Assembly (NCBI GenBank): GCA_050950785.1
Contig: JBMNIG010000028.1
Location: 1-64,000 of the forward strand
Direction: 5' to 3'
Source: JAAYOS01 sp050950785
GTDB taxonomy: Bacteria; Bacillota; Clostridia; Oscillospirales; JAAYOS01
Length of the DNA stretch: 64,000 nucleotides
Shown: one piece after another, positions 9,018 to 18,225 of the stretch
How positions within the stretch are numbered: position 1 is the stretch's first letter
Layout of the letters: every line of letters starts with the position of its first letter
Program-made: the position numbers and the translations under genes
The notes under the pieces: model-generated
What the model was told of the DNA's origin: nothing
What the model saw: the letters and a program-made list of their open reading frames with translations, nothing else
Databases searched by the model: none

Positions 9018-9183
9018 TTGTTTGAACTATCACTAATATTCAGGGTTCAAACGAGCGCACAACACTGCGGTATAGTTTCGTCGTTTATAGTCTTACCGGT
9101 TTTATAAGAGTATGTCCATGATTGGATATTAGAAATTATCAAGTATATGGACGAAGACGTCCCACTATGAGGGGCGTCTCTTT
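9018..9183 (+). other. structured region upstream of iorAB
   Basis: Part of a 458-base gene-free stretch. Three consecutive inverted repeats are visible: gtttgaac/gttcaaac (9020-9052), gtccat/atggac (9114-9152) and gacgtccc/ggggcgtc (9156-9178), the last followed by tcttt like a terminator. It could be a small RNA or a terminating leader. The remaining 200 bases to iorA hold several gctgc-type short repeats but no clear promoter. Confidence 0.4.
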
Positions 9184-9387
9184 GAGCAGAAAAAGTTATC
9201 GTAATACATACAAAGAGTTAAAATTATATTTTATTGCGCCCAGGTCGCAACGTAAACATCATATTATGTAAATATAGTTATGCAACAGCTGCTGTGGTTA
9301 ACCGAGCTGCTTGGCAGTATTATCTGCGAGTAGCTGGCTGCTGCAATATGCAATGATATAGTATCCGAAAGGAAGTAAGCGAGCTTA

Positions 9388-11169
9388 ATGAAAAAAGTTA
9401 TTATGAGTGGAAACGAGGCGATAGCGCGGGGAGCATATGAGGCCGGGTGCGCTGTGGCCGCAGCATATCCGGGAACTCCAAGCACAGAAATCCTCGAATC
9501 GATGTCCGGCTATAAAGAGGACGTCTTTTGTCATTGGGCGTGCAACGAGAAAGTGGCCACAGAGATAGCCTTGGGTGCATCTATTGGTGGTGCTCGGGCT
9601 CTCTGTGCCATGAAGCATGTTGGTGTCAATGTAGCCGCAGACCCATTGTTTACGATGGGGTATGCCGGAGTAAACGGCGGTTTGGTCGTTGTAACTGCGG
9701 ATGATCCGGGTTGTCACAGCTCGCAAAACGAGCAGGATAACAGACTGTATGCGCCACATATGAAGATTGGCATGATGGAACCATCCGACTCGGAAGAATG
9801 TCGGGTTTTCACAGCAGCAGCCTTTGAGCTGTCAGAAAGATTTGATGTACCCATGCTCATTCGGGTGACAACACGAACCTGCCACTCTCAAAGTCTTGTT
9901 ACTATTGAGGACAGGTCGGACACTCCCGTAAAGAAATATGTGCGGGATCCTGCCAAATACGCCATGGTGCCCGCCAATGCAAGAGGGCGTCACATAGTTC
10001 GTGAAAAGTTGATTTCAGAGATGGAGGATTATGCAAACGACTGTCCCTTCAACCGGGTTGAAATGGGAACCAACCACAAAATCGGCATAATCACCTCCGG
10101 TATTTCCTATCAGTATGCCAGAGAGGCATTTGGCGACAGTGCAAGCTATCTAAAGCTCGGGCTTACATTCCCGTATCCGCGAAAGCTGATCCAGGAATTT
10201 GCCGAACAGTTTGAGACGATCTATGTTATTGAGGAAAACGAACCGTACTTAGAGAATGTTGTTAAATCCCTTGGTATAGACTGTATAGGGAAGGACAGGC
10301 TTCCCATATGTGGTGAGCTTAACGCACAGATAATTCGTAGCAGACTGATCGGAGTTACTGAGACAGACACATATAGCACAGATGTAGAGATTCCTACCAG
10401 GCCACCGGTATTATGCGCCGGCTGTCCACATCGTGGATTTTTCCATGGAGTCAACAGAAACTTAAAAAGGATCGTTCCGGTTGGGGATATCGGTTGTTAC
10501 TCCCTTGGAGTAAGTTCTCCTCTTGATGGGCTTGACTATTTGATCTGTATGGGTGCCGGCCTGTCTTCAACTATTGGTCTTTCTAAAGCCCTTGAACTCC
10601 AGGGTGATACGCGAAAGGTTTTGGGTATGCTGGGGGACTCTACGTTTTACCACTCGGGCATAACCTCTCTTATTGACATTGTTGTGACCAACGCAAATGT
10701 AATTGCATGCATACTTGACAACTCGATCACAGCAATGACAGGTCATCAAGACAACCCGGGTACAGGTAGAAGCGTTATGGGAGACGTCACACCTGTTATC
10801 GACATAGAGACCGTAGTGCGCTCACTTGGATTAGGCGATGACCGTATACGTGTTATCGATCCCCTTGACAGGGACGCAGTTATGGATGCTCTGGAAAGTG
10901 GCATAAACACAAAAGGACCCTTTGTCATTATTACAAAGAGCCCATGTGCTTTATTGCGAGAAGTCGTTCGCAGGAATGCAGGTCGTCATTGTGTCGTGGA
11001 TGAAGACAAATGTAGGGGTTGCAGGCAGTGCATGAAGATATCATGTCCAGCAATCGCCTTTGAAAACAAGAAGGCAAAAATAAGAGTAAGTGCCGGATGT
11101 AACGGCTGTGGATTGTGTATGCAGATATGCCCAATCGGTGCAGTAAGCAGAGTGGAGGTGCGGGCATGA
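9388..11169 (+). CDS. iorA: indolepyruvate ferredoxin oxidoreductase, alpha subunit
   Basis: Large subunit (593 residues) of the enzyme that oxidatively decarboxylates aryl pyruvates from aromatic amino acids to aryl-acetyl-CoA, reducing ferredoxin; oxygen-sensitive and typical of anaerobes. It shows the N-terminal pyrimidine domain (AAYPGTPSTEI), the thiamine-diphosphate domain (MGAGLSSTIGLSKAL, LGDSTFYHSGI) and a C-terminal ferredoxin domain with CRGCRQCMKISCP and CNGCGLCMQICP for two 4Fe-4S clusters. Full family length. GGAAG precedes the ATG. It overlaps iorB by four bases (ATGA), so the two subunits are translationally coupled. Confidence 0.95.
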   Translation: MKKVIMSGNEAIARGAYEAGCAVAAAYPGTPSTEILESMSGYKEDVFCHWACNEKVATEIALGASIGGARALCAMKHVGVNVAADPLFTMGYAGVNGGLVVVTADDPGCHSSQNEQDNRLYAPHMKIGMMEPSDSEECRVFTAAAFELSERFDVPMLIRVTTRTCHSQSLVTIEDRSDTPVKKYVRDPAKYAMVPANARGRHIVREKLISEMEDYANDCPFNRVEMGTNHKIGIITSGISYQYAREAFGDSASYLKLGLTFPYPRKLIQEFAEQFETIYVIEENEPYLENVVKSLGIDCIGKDRLPICGELNAQIIRSRLIGVTETDTYSTDVEIPTRPPVLCAGCPHRGFFHGVNRNLKRIVPVGDIGCYSLGVSSPLDGLDYLICMGAGLSSTIGLSKALELQGDTRKVLGMLGDSTFYHSGITSLIDIVVTNANVIACILDNSITAMTGHQDNPGTGRSVMGDVTPVIDIETVVRSLGLGDDRIRVIDPLDRDAVMDALESGINTKGPFVIITKSPCALLREVVRRNAGRHCVVDEDKCRGCRQCMKISCPAIAFENKKAKIRVSAGCNGCGLCMQICPIGAVSRVEVRA

Positions 11170-11750
11170 CAACGAGTATCCTTTTAGCCGGAGTTGGCGG
11201 CCAGGGAACCATCCTTATGTCCAAAATACTTTCGGATGGTCTGATACAGTTGGGATATGACGTAAAAATGAGCGAGATCCACGGAATGAGTCAACGCGGT
11301 GGAAGTGTTACTACGCAGGTGCGTTTTGGAGAAAAGGTTTATGCTCCTAATATTGGACATGGAGAGGCGGATTATATCGTAGCTTTTGAAAAGTTAGAGG
11401 CACTACGGATGCTTCCATTTCTCAAAAAGGACGGCATGATAATCGCCGATTCCCATGAAATTTATCCTGTGCCTGTTCTCACCGGTCAGAGTGCATATCC
11501 AACGAATGCAATCGATGCAATACGGTCGGTTGTGTCCAAGGTTGTAGTGATACCAGCTGCTGAGGTGGCTGAAAAGCTTGGGAATATTCGTGCTCAAAAT
11601 ATCGTTCTATTAGGCGCCCTTACTCGTTCGCTTGCCCTTGACGGTGCAGATTGGAGAACCCTTGTGGCAAAGCATGTACCTCCTAAAACCATAGAAATGA
11701 ATCTTAATGCTTTTGAGGCAGGCCATTCCATGAACTCTTACGTAGTATAA
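11166..11750 (+). CDS. iorB: indolepyruvate ferredoxin oxidoreductase, beta subunit
   Basis: Small subunit (194 residues), partner of IorA. The pyruvate-ferredoxin oxidoreductase gamma-type domain is recognised by LLAGVGGQGTILMSKIL near the N-terminus and SEIHGMSQRGGSVTTQVRFG. The ATG at 11166 overlaps the iorA stop as ATGA and follows GGAGGTG. A longer frame upstream reads through iorA and is not a gene. Followed by a GC-rich hairpin (11753-11767) without U-tract. Confidence 0.93.
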   Translation: MTTSILLAGVGGQGTILMSKILSDGLIQLGYDVKMSEIHGMSQRGGSVTTQVRFGEKVYAPNIGHGEADYIVAFEKLEALRMLPFLKKDGMIIADSHEIYPVPVLTGQSAYPTNAIDAIRSVVSKVVVIPAAEVAEKLGNIRAQNIVLLGALTRSLALDGADWRTLVAKHVPPKTIEMNLNAFEAGHSMNSYVV

Positions 11751-11870
11751 ACTCGCGGGCATCCCGCGGCGCCATAGCAAATAAAAAAACTATTTCAATT
11801 TTGCTTGCGGCGTTGACGGTGGTGGGATAAAAGGCCTATTTCAATTATTTGAGTTATTATAAGTAGAACC

Positions 11871-11903
11871 AATCGGCAAGTGGCGAAAGCCACTTGCCGA
11901 TTT
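11871..11903. terminator. strong GAAA-loop hairpin
   Basis: Perfect 14-base stem aatcggcaagtggc / gccacttgccgatt closed by a GAAA tetraloop between iorB and tepA. The U-run is short, so either a terminator or a processing/leader hairpin. Confidence 0.6.
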
Positions 11904-11983
11904 CTAAGTTGGTGCTCCCTTTTTCGTTTTAAAAGGAAGTGTTTTGGGAATGCTATTTTAAAATTCAAAGGGGGCAATATCCA

Positions 11984-12853
11984 ATGGATGAGGGTAAAAA
12001 ACCTAATAGCGAGAATGCTGAAGAACGAAAGACGGACATGGATCAAATTCAGGATCTGGGTTCTGTTACAACGGGAGGTCCCGGTAATAACATTCACTGT
12101 ATCGTAATCATTGGGCAGATCGAAGGACACCAGGTGCTTCCATCCCAGAGTAAGTCCACAAAATACGAACACGTCATGCCTCAACTTGCGGCGATAGAGG
12201 AGAGCAAGGAAATCGATGGACTATTAATAATGCTCAACACTGTAGGTGGTGACATCGAGGCCGGACTTGCCATAGCTGAGCTGATCGCGGGTATGAAAAA
12301 GCCCACCGTGTCCCTTGTTCTCGGTGGGGGACATTCAATTGGTGTACCCCTTGCGGTTTCGGCTAAGAAGTCCTTTATAGTGCCTTCGGCTGCGATGACC
12401 ATTCATCCCGTTCGCTTGAACGGAATGGTGATAGGTGTACCCCAAACATTTAAATACTTCGAGAGGATACAAGACAGGATCGTAAAGTTTGTCACCAGTA
12501 ATTCAAATATTTCAGAGAAAAAATTTTTGGAGCTGATGCTCAATACGGGTGAGCTTGCCACCGATGTCGGTACCGTCATAGACGGAAAGCAGGCAGTTGA
12601 GCTTGGACTTATCGATGAGTTGGGAGGATTGTCGGACGCCCTAGGTACGCTCCATGAGATGATAAATAAAAAAAGGGGGGGCAGTCCTAAAGACGATGGC
12701 CGGGCTGCAAACAGTAGTAAGCAGGACGGAAGAGAAAGTAAAGAAAAAACCCCGGACAGTAAAGCACGCATAAAAAAGAGCGGCTCTGACAAAAAACGGT
12801 CGGGCGCAGTCGCCCTTGTAAGTAAACCGGACAATAATGATCAAGAAAGCTAA
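11984..12853 (+). CDS. tepA: ClpP-like serine protease, TepA type
   Basis: Crotonase/ClpP-fold protease of 289 residues, like TepA (YmfB) of Bacillus, described as a germination- or secretion-associated peptidase in the cytoplasm. The ClpP-like core includes LLIMLNTVGGDIEAGLAIAELI and LGGGHSIGVPLAVSAKK, in which Ser of the GHSIG motif is the likely nucleophile, followed by MTIHPVRLNG with the catalytic His. The last 70 residues are a Lys/Ser-rich low-complexity tail not needed for the fold. The ATG at 11984 follows AAAGGGGG; residues encoded upstream in frame are not conserved-looking. Convergent with znuB. Confidence 0.82.
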   Translation: MDEGKKPNSENAEERKTDMDQIQDLGSVTTGGPGNNIHCIVIIGQIEGHQVLPSQSKSTKYEHVMPQLAAIEESKEIDGLLIMLNTVGGDIEAGLAIAELIAGMKKPTVSLVLGGGHSIGVPLAVSAKKSFIVPSAAMTIHPVRLNGMVIGVPQTFKYFERIQDRIVKFVTSNSNISEKKFLELMLNTGELATDVGTVIDGKQAVELGLIDELGGLSDALGTLHEMINKKRGGSPKDDGRAANSSKQDGRESKEKTPDSKARIKKSGSDKKRSGAVALVSKPDNNDQES

Positions 12854-12919
12854 AGAAAGCTGATCAAATGCGGTATTATGTACTGGGGTTACTTGGGGTA
12901 TGTATTTGTTGCGAAAAAA

Positions 12920-13741
12920 TCAAGTCCTTTTCTTTAGCAATCTTATCGTATTGAATATTAGGAAAGCAGCAAGATTTGTAACGACAACGCTGGCACCTGC
13001 GGGTATAGAGAAGCTATATGATATGACCATACCTGCAGTAAAGCAGATAACGGATATCATTGAGGAACAAATTATCACAAATCGAAAGCTTTTTCCGATA
13101 CGCATGGATGTAAGTGCAGGGAATATTATTAGACTGGAGATAAGGAGCGCACCCATTATGCGCATTCCAACAACTATCGTGGCAGCCGTCAGCAGCGCTA
13201 TCAGCATGTTGTGGAGTCCCGAATTTATTCCGGTTGCCTTTGCAAAGCGTTCATCAAAAGTTACTGCGAAGATTTTATTATAAAAGACAATAAAAAGAAC
13301 AAGCACAACAGCTGAGAGAGCGACGCTAAGATAGACGTCGCTTTTACTCATGGCCAGAATACTGCCGAACATATAGTGAAAGACATCAAGGTTCATACCT
13401 TTGGATATTGATGTTGTGATCACGCCAATTGCAAGTGCGCTGCTTGATATTATGGCAATAGCGGCATCGCCTTTGATTTTGCTGTTTTCACTGATGCGAA
13501 GCAATAGAAAAGCCGCTATCATAACCACAGGTATCGCCACATGTAAAGGGGAAAGCCCAAGGGCCAATGATACAGAAAGTGCTCCGAATGCTACATGGCT
13601 AAGGCCGTCTCCGATCATGGAGTAACGCTTTAGAACGAGGCAAACACCGAGAAGCGCGGAACATAGCGCAACAAGAACACCCACCACAAGAGCGCGAAGT
13701 AAAAAATCATATGAAATGAATGCCTTAAATACTTCAAGCAT
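12920..13741 (-). CDS. znuB: zinc ABC transporter permease
   Basis: Membrane permease (273 residues, about eight helices) of the ABC-3 family that moves Zn(II) (or Mn(II)) into the cell with ZnuA and ZnuC. Family marks: YSMIGDGLSHVAFGALS and DERFAKATGI in the cytoplasmic loop contacting the ATPase. The ATG at 13739-13741 follows a GGGGGCGG ribosome site and overlaps the end of znuC by 8 bases. Last gene of the zur-znuA-znuC-znuB operon, so probably repressed when zinc is plentiful. Confidence 0.92.
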   Translation of the reverse strand: MLEVFKAFISYDFLLRALVVGVLVALCSALLGVCLVLKRYSMIGDGLSHVAFGALSVSLALGLSPLHVAIPVVMIAAFLLLRISENSKIKGDAAIAIISSSALAIGVITTSISKGMNLDVFHYMFGSILAMSKSDVYLSVALSAVVLVLFIVFYNKIFAVTFDERFAKATGINSGLHNMLIALLTAATIVVGMRIMGALLISSLIIFPALTSMRIGKSFRFVIICSSMISVICFTAGMVISYSFSIPAGASVVVTNLAAFLIFNTIRLLKKRT

Positions 13742-14441
13742 TTTTGTCCGCCCCCAACATTTTCTTGCCAATATCAGTCCTTACATACTCTTGAGAGGCT
13801 CCGAAAAAGAGAGGCTCTGTTTCCATGTGCAATACCTTATTGGCATATTTTATCGCCGTCGAAACATCATGAGAAACCATTATTACAGTTATGTTATATT
13901 CGCGGTTGAGCGTTGCGATAAGGTTATACAGAGAGTTGGCGGCGACAGGATCCAGGCTTGTCATCGGCTCGTCAAGCAGGATCAAACGTTGCGCCGAACA
14001 TAGAGCGCGGGCAAGAAGGACTCTCTGCTGTTGTCCTCCGGATAGATCTATATATGACTTGTATGCCAAGTCAGAGATACCCAGTCTGTCCATATTTTCC
14101 AGCGCGATTTTTCTATCGTGTTTAGTGTAAAAAAGCTTGAATTTACTTCTGTTAAGGCAACCTGAAAGCACTACCTCCATAACAGAAGCGGGAAAGTCCT
14201 TCTGAACAGCTGTTTTCTGCGGAAGATAACCGATTTCGTTCTTTTTGATTCCAATATAAGATATCCTGCCGGTGTCGAGGGCCATCAAGCCCAACAGTCC
14301 CTTGATAAGTGTGGTCTTTCCTGAACCGTTATTGCCCACGATACAGAGATAGTCGCCTTGATCGACATGAAAGCTTAGGTTTTTTACAGCTTGAACATTC
14401 TCATAACTCATATTCAGATTGGAGCATTCTAGAAGTCGCAT
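13734..14441 (-). CDS. znuC: zinc ABC transporter ATP-binding protein
   Basis: ATPase (235 residues) powering zinc import. Walker A GNNGSGKTT (about 34-42), Q-loop in YLPQKTAVQ, signature LSGGQQQR, Walker B LILLDEP and the H-loop MVSHD are all intact. The ATG at 14439-14441 follows AAAGGGG and lies one base past the znuA stop, which fits coupled translation within the operon. The fold cannot distinguish zinc from manganese; zinc is inferred from the neighbouring Zur-like regulator and the His-rich binding protein. Confidence 0.93.
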   Translation of the reverse strand: MRLLECSNLNMSYENVQAVKNLSFHVDQGDYLCIVGNNGSGKTTLIKGLLGLMALDTGRISYIGIKKNEIGYLPQKTAVQKDFPASVMEVVLSGCLNRSKFKLFYTKHDRKIALENMDRLGISDLAYKSYIDLSGGQQQRVLLARALCSAQRLILLDEPMTSLDPVAANSLYNLIATLNREYNITVIMVSHDVSTAIKYANKVLHMETEPLFFGASQEYVRTDIGKKMLGADKNA

Positions 14442-14442
14442 A

Positions 14443-15615
14443 TCAGCTAAGCCCCTTTCTGAGATTTTCGGCATTTTGACTCATAAGATCGATATAAGTC
14501 ACGCCCTTGTCAAATTCTTCTTTAGTGACATTATGGCATGAGTGCAATAGCAGCATTTCTGCTCCCGTCTCCTCGCTTAGCAAACGTGCTATCTTTGGGT
14601 CGCTAAGCTCTGCGTAGTAGATTACAGGAACTTGCTTTTCTATGATTTGGTCGATCATGTTGGCGATAACATCTGCGCTTGGCTCTGTCTCATCGGAGCA
14701 GGAGTCAAACGCGGCGTGGTATCCTAGACCGTATTCTTCCGCGAAGTATAATAATGCAAAGCGGTCTCCCACATAGATTTCACGCCTTGGGCTGTTTGAG
14801 ACGATATTTCGAAACTCATTGTCTAGGGCTTCAAGTTTTTCTTTATATGAATTGGCGTTTTCGGTGTAGAATTTGGCATTGTCAGGATCAAGCTCGCAGA
14901 CTGCCGAGAGTATTTCGTCAACCATAATACCTGCGATAACAGGGCTTGTCCAAATATGCGGGTCATATTCATGGAAGTGTACTGTACTGGAGTTGCTGCC
15001 TTCATGGTTCCGATCATGGTCATGGCTGTGGCTGAAGTTATCGTGGTCTTGATCGTGTTCGTTGTCGTAGCTGTAAACATGCTCTTGGTCATGTCTGTGA
15101 TCGTAATCGTGATCATGTTCGTGGTACTCACTATTTTCTATAGCATATAGTGAGATCTTGTCAGCCAATCCCAATACATGAATATTCTCGTTTGAAATGC
15201 CTTCCAAAATGCTGCCTGCCCAGTTTTCCATACTCGCACCGGTGTATATAAACAGGTCTGCCCGATTGATGACTATTATGTCTGCGGGGGTTGGTTCGTA
15301 TGAATGACTTTCTACACCGGGGGGGAGCAGTAGCGTTATATTTGCACGGTCGCCTACAATTTCCCTTGTGAAATCATAGTGCGGAAACAGAGTAGCAATT
15401 ATATTTAGCTTTTTTGTCATTGCAGCATCGTCCGCTGCCTCTGCGGCTGGGGTCGTTTGGGTTCTGCACGAAGCGGTCATTGTTGCAATCAAAGTTACTG
15501 CGGACAATACTATAAAAAACAGTTTTAATGACTTTATAGATCTGTATTGCTTGAAAAATATAGGTGAGCTTTTGGTTGGAGTGGGTGCTATTGATATTAG
15601 TGAAAATGATTTCAT
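14443..15615 (-). CDS. znuA: zinc-binding lipoprotein of the ABC transporter
   Basis: Solute-binding protein (390 residues) of cluster A-I. An N-terminal helix ends in TASC, a plausible lipobox, so it is tethered outside the membrane. Metal ligands of the family are visible: His in TLFPHYDF, His in EYDPHIW, and Asp/Glu near the end. Between about residues 160 and 215 sits an unusually long loop of alternating His, Asp, Glu and Tyr (HEHDHDYDHRHDQEH type), the hallmark of zinc-specific ZnuA, thought to collect or sense zinc. The repeated codons make the DNA here a tatcg/atgatc-rich low-complexity tract. Confidence 0.92.
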   Translation of the reverse strand: MKSFSLISIAPTPTKSSPIFFKQYRSIKSLKLFFIVLSAVTLIATMTASCRTQTTPAAEAADDAAMTKKLNIIATLFPHYDFTREIVGDRANITLLLPPGVESHSYEPTPADIIVINRADLFIYTGASMENWAGSILEGISNENIHVLGLADKISLYAIENSEYHEHDHDYDHRHDQEHVYSYDNEHDQDHDNFSHSHDHDRNHEGSNSSTVHFHEYDPHIWTSPVIAGIMVDEILSAVCELDPDNAKFYTENANSYKEKLEALDNEFRNIVSNSPRREIYVGDRFALLYFAEEYGLGYHAAFDSCSDETEPSADVIANMIDQIIEKQVPVIYYAELSDPKIARLLSEETGAEMLLLHSCHNVTKEEFDKGVTYIDLMSQNAENLRKGLS

Positions 15616-15629
15616 TAAGTCTTCTCCTG

Positions 15630-16037
15630 TTATTTTTCAAGGCATTTTGCGCACTCTCCGTACACAACGGTCTGTGTCGGATCCGCCTTAAAATCGTGCT
15701 TGTCCCTTAGGTGACAGAAAAACCGTTCGAGGTCGTTACACTCCATATGAATCAGCTCGCCACAGCCGATGCACTTCAGGTGAAAGTGCTCAGCACAACG
15801 TGACTTGTCTTCAATATACTGATAGCATGCGCTTGTACCACTTCCAAGATGATATTTACGTACAACGTTGTCTGCAACTAACCTGTCGAGGTATCTATAA
15901 ATCGTAGCCTTACCGACACGGGATCCCTGTCTTTTGAGATGATCGGATATTTCCTCGGCAGTAATGTGCAAGTCACTGTTTTTCTTTAGAAAACTATATA
16001 TAAGCTCGCGCTGTTTTGTCCTATACAGTCCGGCCAT
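15630..16037 (-). CDS. zur: Fur-family zinc uptake regulator
   Basis: DNA-binding repressor of 135 residues. The winged-helix part has the Fur pattern (TAEEISDHLK, GKATIYRYLDRLV); the dimer part has HFHLKCIGCGELIHMEC and CAKC, giving two CxxC pairs for the structural zinc. Gene order with znuACB points to Zur rather than Fur or PerR. GAGGAGG lies 12 bases upstream of the ATG. It is first in the operon, so it probably autoregulates. The native upstream region seems to be split from it by the IS110 remnant (see 16252-17824). Confidence 0.9.
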   Translation of the reverse strand: MAGLYRTKQRELIYSFLKKNSDLHITAEEISDHLKRQGSRVGKATIYRYLDRLVADNVVRKYHLGSGTSACYQYIEDKSRCAEHFHLKCIGCGELIHMECNDLERFFCHLRDKHDFKADPTQTVVYGECAKCLEK

Positions 16038-16251
16038 ATGCTAACACAACCTCCTCATATATACTTATGTTTTCGTCGTTATTCTCTTGTTTTCTCAGTT
16101 ATTCTAGCTTTTTAAAAAAGCAGTATGTGAATAAAGTAAGCATCAAGTGCCTTCTTTCGAGAAAATGGGTACAGCAAACAAAACGTCGTCGTTTTCAGCT
16201 TTATTTGGCGATGGTATACCCACTTTACTCGCGGCAGCAAACCTCCTATAT

Positions 16252-17824
16252 CCAACAGGGTCATGGCTAAAAAACCAGCCCTAAATTCCTTCGTTCTGCC
16301 TATCCACAAGATGGGTGTCAGAGATGCTCCATTGCCGAGTCGTTGCTCTGATGGTTAAATTATGACTGACTACCAGCTCTTTTGTAATTGCCAGGTTTAC
16401 TAAGTTAACTAAGATTTGATATCGTTCCGGTGCGACGCTTTCACCGGCATTCATTGATTTGTGCTAAGCTATAGAATTTCGTTTGGTTACGCAGTCGCTC
16501 TTTCCGTTGGCCTTTGAATGTCTGTGACCAGTTTTGCAGGGTCGTACGTAACACCTTTTGTGACAATCGCGTACATTACCCGAATCAGCTTGCAGCTCAA
16601 GGCCACAATTGACTGCTTCTTCTTTAATGGGTTCTGCGATCACGTCGTGTAATATCTGTGGATTTCTGCAAATTCAGGGTTCTTTGCAACAAGCGGCATT
16701 ACGGCCTGGAAAAGGATTGCTCGTAATCGGCCTCTTCCTCGCTTGCTAATAGTTGTTTGCCCCTTGTGCTTTCCGGAGCTGTTTTCCCGTATGGCCAGCC
16801 CAGCAAGCTTCTGAATTTGCTTTGGAGACTCAAAGCGTCGTATGTCTCCTATCTCTGCGAAGAATCCGGCTATCGTTATGAGCCCTACACCTTTGATTTC
16901 AAACAGCTCTTTCACTCCGGGTATCTCCATACACAGCGATTCTAACACGGATACTATCATGTCGTATTGGTTGCTCTTGTTCAAAAAATCTTCAAGCAGT
17001 AACTGGATCTCAATTCTCGCGGCGGCTGTGCCTTCGGTGCATCCGATACTTTTTCTTGCTGCTTCACACAGGCTCTTGGCTCTCTTTATTCCCACAGCTC
17101 GTATCTTGGCTTCCCGCCACAGTTTATTTATACCGTCCTCGCCCAGTGCCAGCACGTCTGCCGGCAGCGGCGCTGCTTGTAGTACCATCAGACTCCCTAC
17201 GCCGTCAAACTTTCCAAACACATCATCGTACTCCGGGAAGTATATCTTCAACCACCGCTTCACGTGATTTTTTCAAAGCTGTGATCTCTTTGAGCAGTCG
17301 CATACGTAGGTTTGACGCGACTCTCAGATCCGCATAGATACCTTTAGGAATGTATGGTGCGCTGTACCGACCCTCTATCACTAATCGGGCGATCAGCTTC
17401 GGGTCCTTTCGATCCGCCTTACTTGGATGGTTATCGTCCATCTCCTTGCTCTGCTTTACATGGTACGGGTTTACCAAAACAAGCTTTATTCCCTCGTCCT
17501 CCAGGAACTCTGCAAGGCTGAACCAGTAGTGGCCGGTTGGTTCTGCTCCAACCATCACATGCTGCTTTCCTACGCGTTGCTGAAGGACCCTGGATCCACG
17601 TTTGGAACCTTTGGAACCCTTCTCTCGTATTCTCAAATTTGAACACCTTACCAAGCTCTTACGCCTCGCCAATCGAATGCTCTCGCGTAATGAAGCTCGC
17701 TTGAGATGTCCACTCCGATGACAATGGTCTTCTCTGTCACTTGACAAATCTTCGCGTCTTGTTTACAATTCATGTTGGTACTCCCTTCTAGATGCGTATT
17801 GTATTAGGGCTTTGACCCTGTTGG
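16252..17824 (-). mobile_element. decayed IS110-family (IS1111-like) element
   Basis: A 12-base inverted repeat, CCAACAGGGTCA at 16252-16263 and TGACCCTGTTGG at 17813-17824, brackets the transposase remnant. Subterminal inverted repeats of this size are known in the IS1111 group of IS110 elements. The 223 bases between the transposase end and the left repeat are non-coding and include the hairpin ccggtg/caccgg (16427-16447); in this group that side is where the targeting (bridge/seek) RNA is encoded. True ends may lie a few bases outside the repeats. Confidence 0.65.
16487..17773 (-). pseudogene. IS110 transposase, three frameshifts and a nonsense codon
   Basis: The remnant codes for a DEDD recombinase of about 427 codons. 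Starting at the ATG 17771-17773 (AAGGGAG ribosome site) the N-terminal RuvC-like domain begins IVIGVDISSELHYA; the C-terminal Transposase_20 domain shows LFEIKGVGLITIAGFFAEIGD and RGRGRLRAILFQAV. Single extra bases break the frame after the WRGV codons (about 17653), after WIQ (about 17592) and in an AAAAAA run (about 17267). A TGA at 16640-16642 replaces an Arg codon; beyond it the frame continues in family-like sequence to a TAA at 16487-16489. Several independent lesions point to genuine decay here. Confidence 0.85.
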
Positions 17825-17924
17825 CATCATTTTATGGGAGTGCCTCTTTTTTGCAAACTTCGTTTTTGTTGATTACGGGAATGCTCCATATTTGTAATAA
17901 CCCTGTTTTATAAGAATCAAAATT

Positions 17925-17939
17925 TGAAACTGATTCTCA
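17925..17939. promoter_or_regulatory. Fur-family operator-like dyad
   Basis: TGAAACT-G-ATTCTCA fits the 7-1-7 Fur consensus TGATAAT-N-ATTATCA at 11 of 14 positions. It lies directly beyond the IS110 element on the side facing zur, suggesting the original operator of the zinc operon, now about 1.9 kb from it. Confidence 0.4.
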
Positions 17940-17983
17940 ATTTACTTTCTTTCATATTAAAGCCATACTCTAAAAAAGTCAAG

Positions 17984-18030
17984 AAAAAATATTCAGGAAG
18001 ATCTAATCTAAGATAGATGTTCCTGAATAT
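17984..18030 (-). terminator. terminator of ylbJ
   Basis: Perfect 11-base stem atattcaggaa / ttcctgaatat; read on the minus strand it is followed by TTTTTTCTT. Confidence 0.8.
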
Positions 18031-18225
18031 AATCATCGAGTACGTAGGCAACAAACCAAATCAACTAACTCAAACCCTATCGTAACAGAGATTGTAGGAA
18101 ACAGTAATCTCTTCTTACGCTTATAATCTAACGCTTTTTGGAAAGGCAATTGCTGTTTTAACTAGATTCAAGCTGATGGGTTCAAGCTGATACGCCATTC
18201 ATGCTGAAATCGCTAGTGATGTATG

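Larger units (their letters stand above)
17825..18225. other. Gene-free stretch between IS110 and ylbJ
   Basis: No protein gene seen. It holds the Fur-like box at 17925-17939, the ylbJ terminator at 17984-18030 and another imperfect hairpin at about 18080-18118 (agagatt/aatctct). Confidence 0.5.

Noticed and set aside
9280..9350. gctgc-rich repeats before iorA as a T-box leader
   Set aside because: No recognisable T-box sequence, specifier stem or terminator/antiterminator pair was seen.
15000..15130. Tandem-repeat-like DNA resembling a small repeat array
   Set aside because: The period comes from alternating His and Asp codons of ZnuA, not from a CRISPR or minisatellite.
14823..15150. Open frames on both strands in the znuA region rich in Thr/Met or Val
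   Set aside because: They are mirror frames of the His/Asp-codon repeat in the ZnuA loop; no ribosome sites and low complexity.
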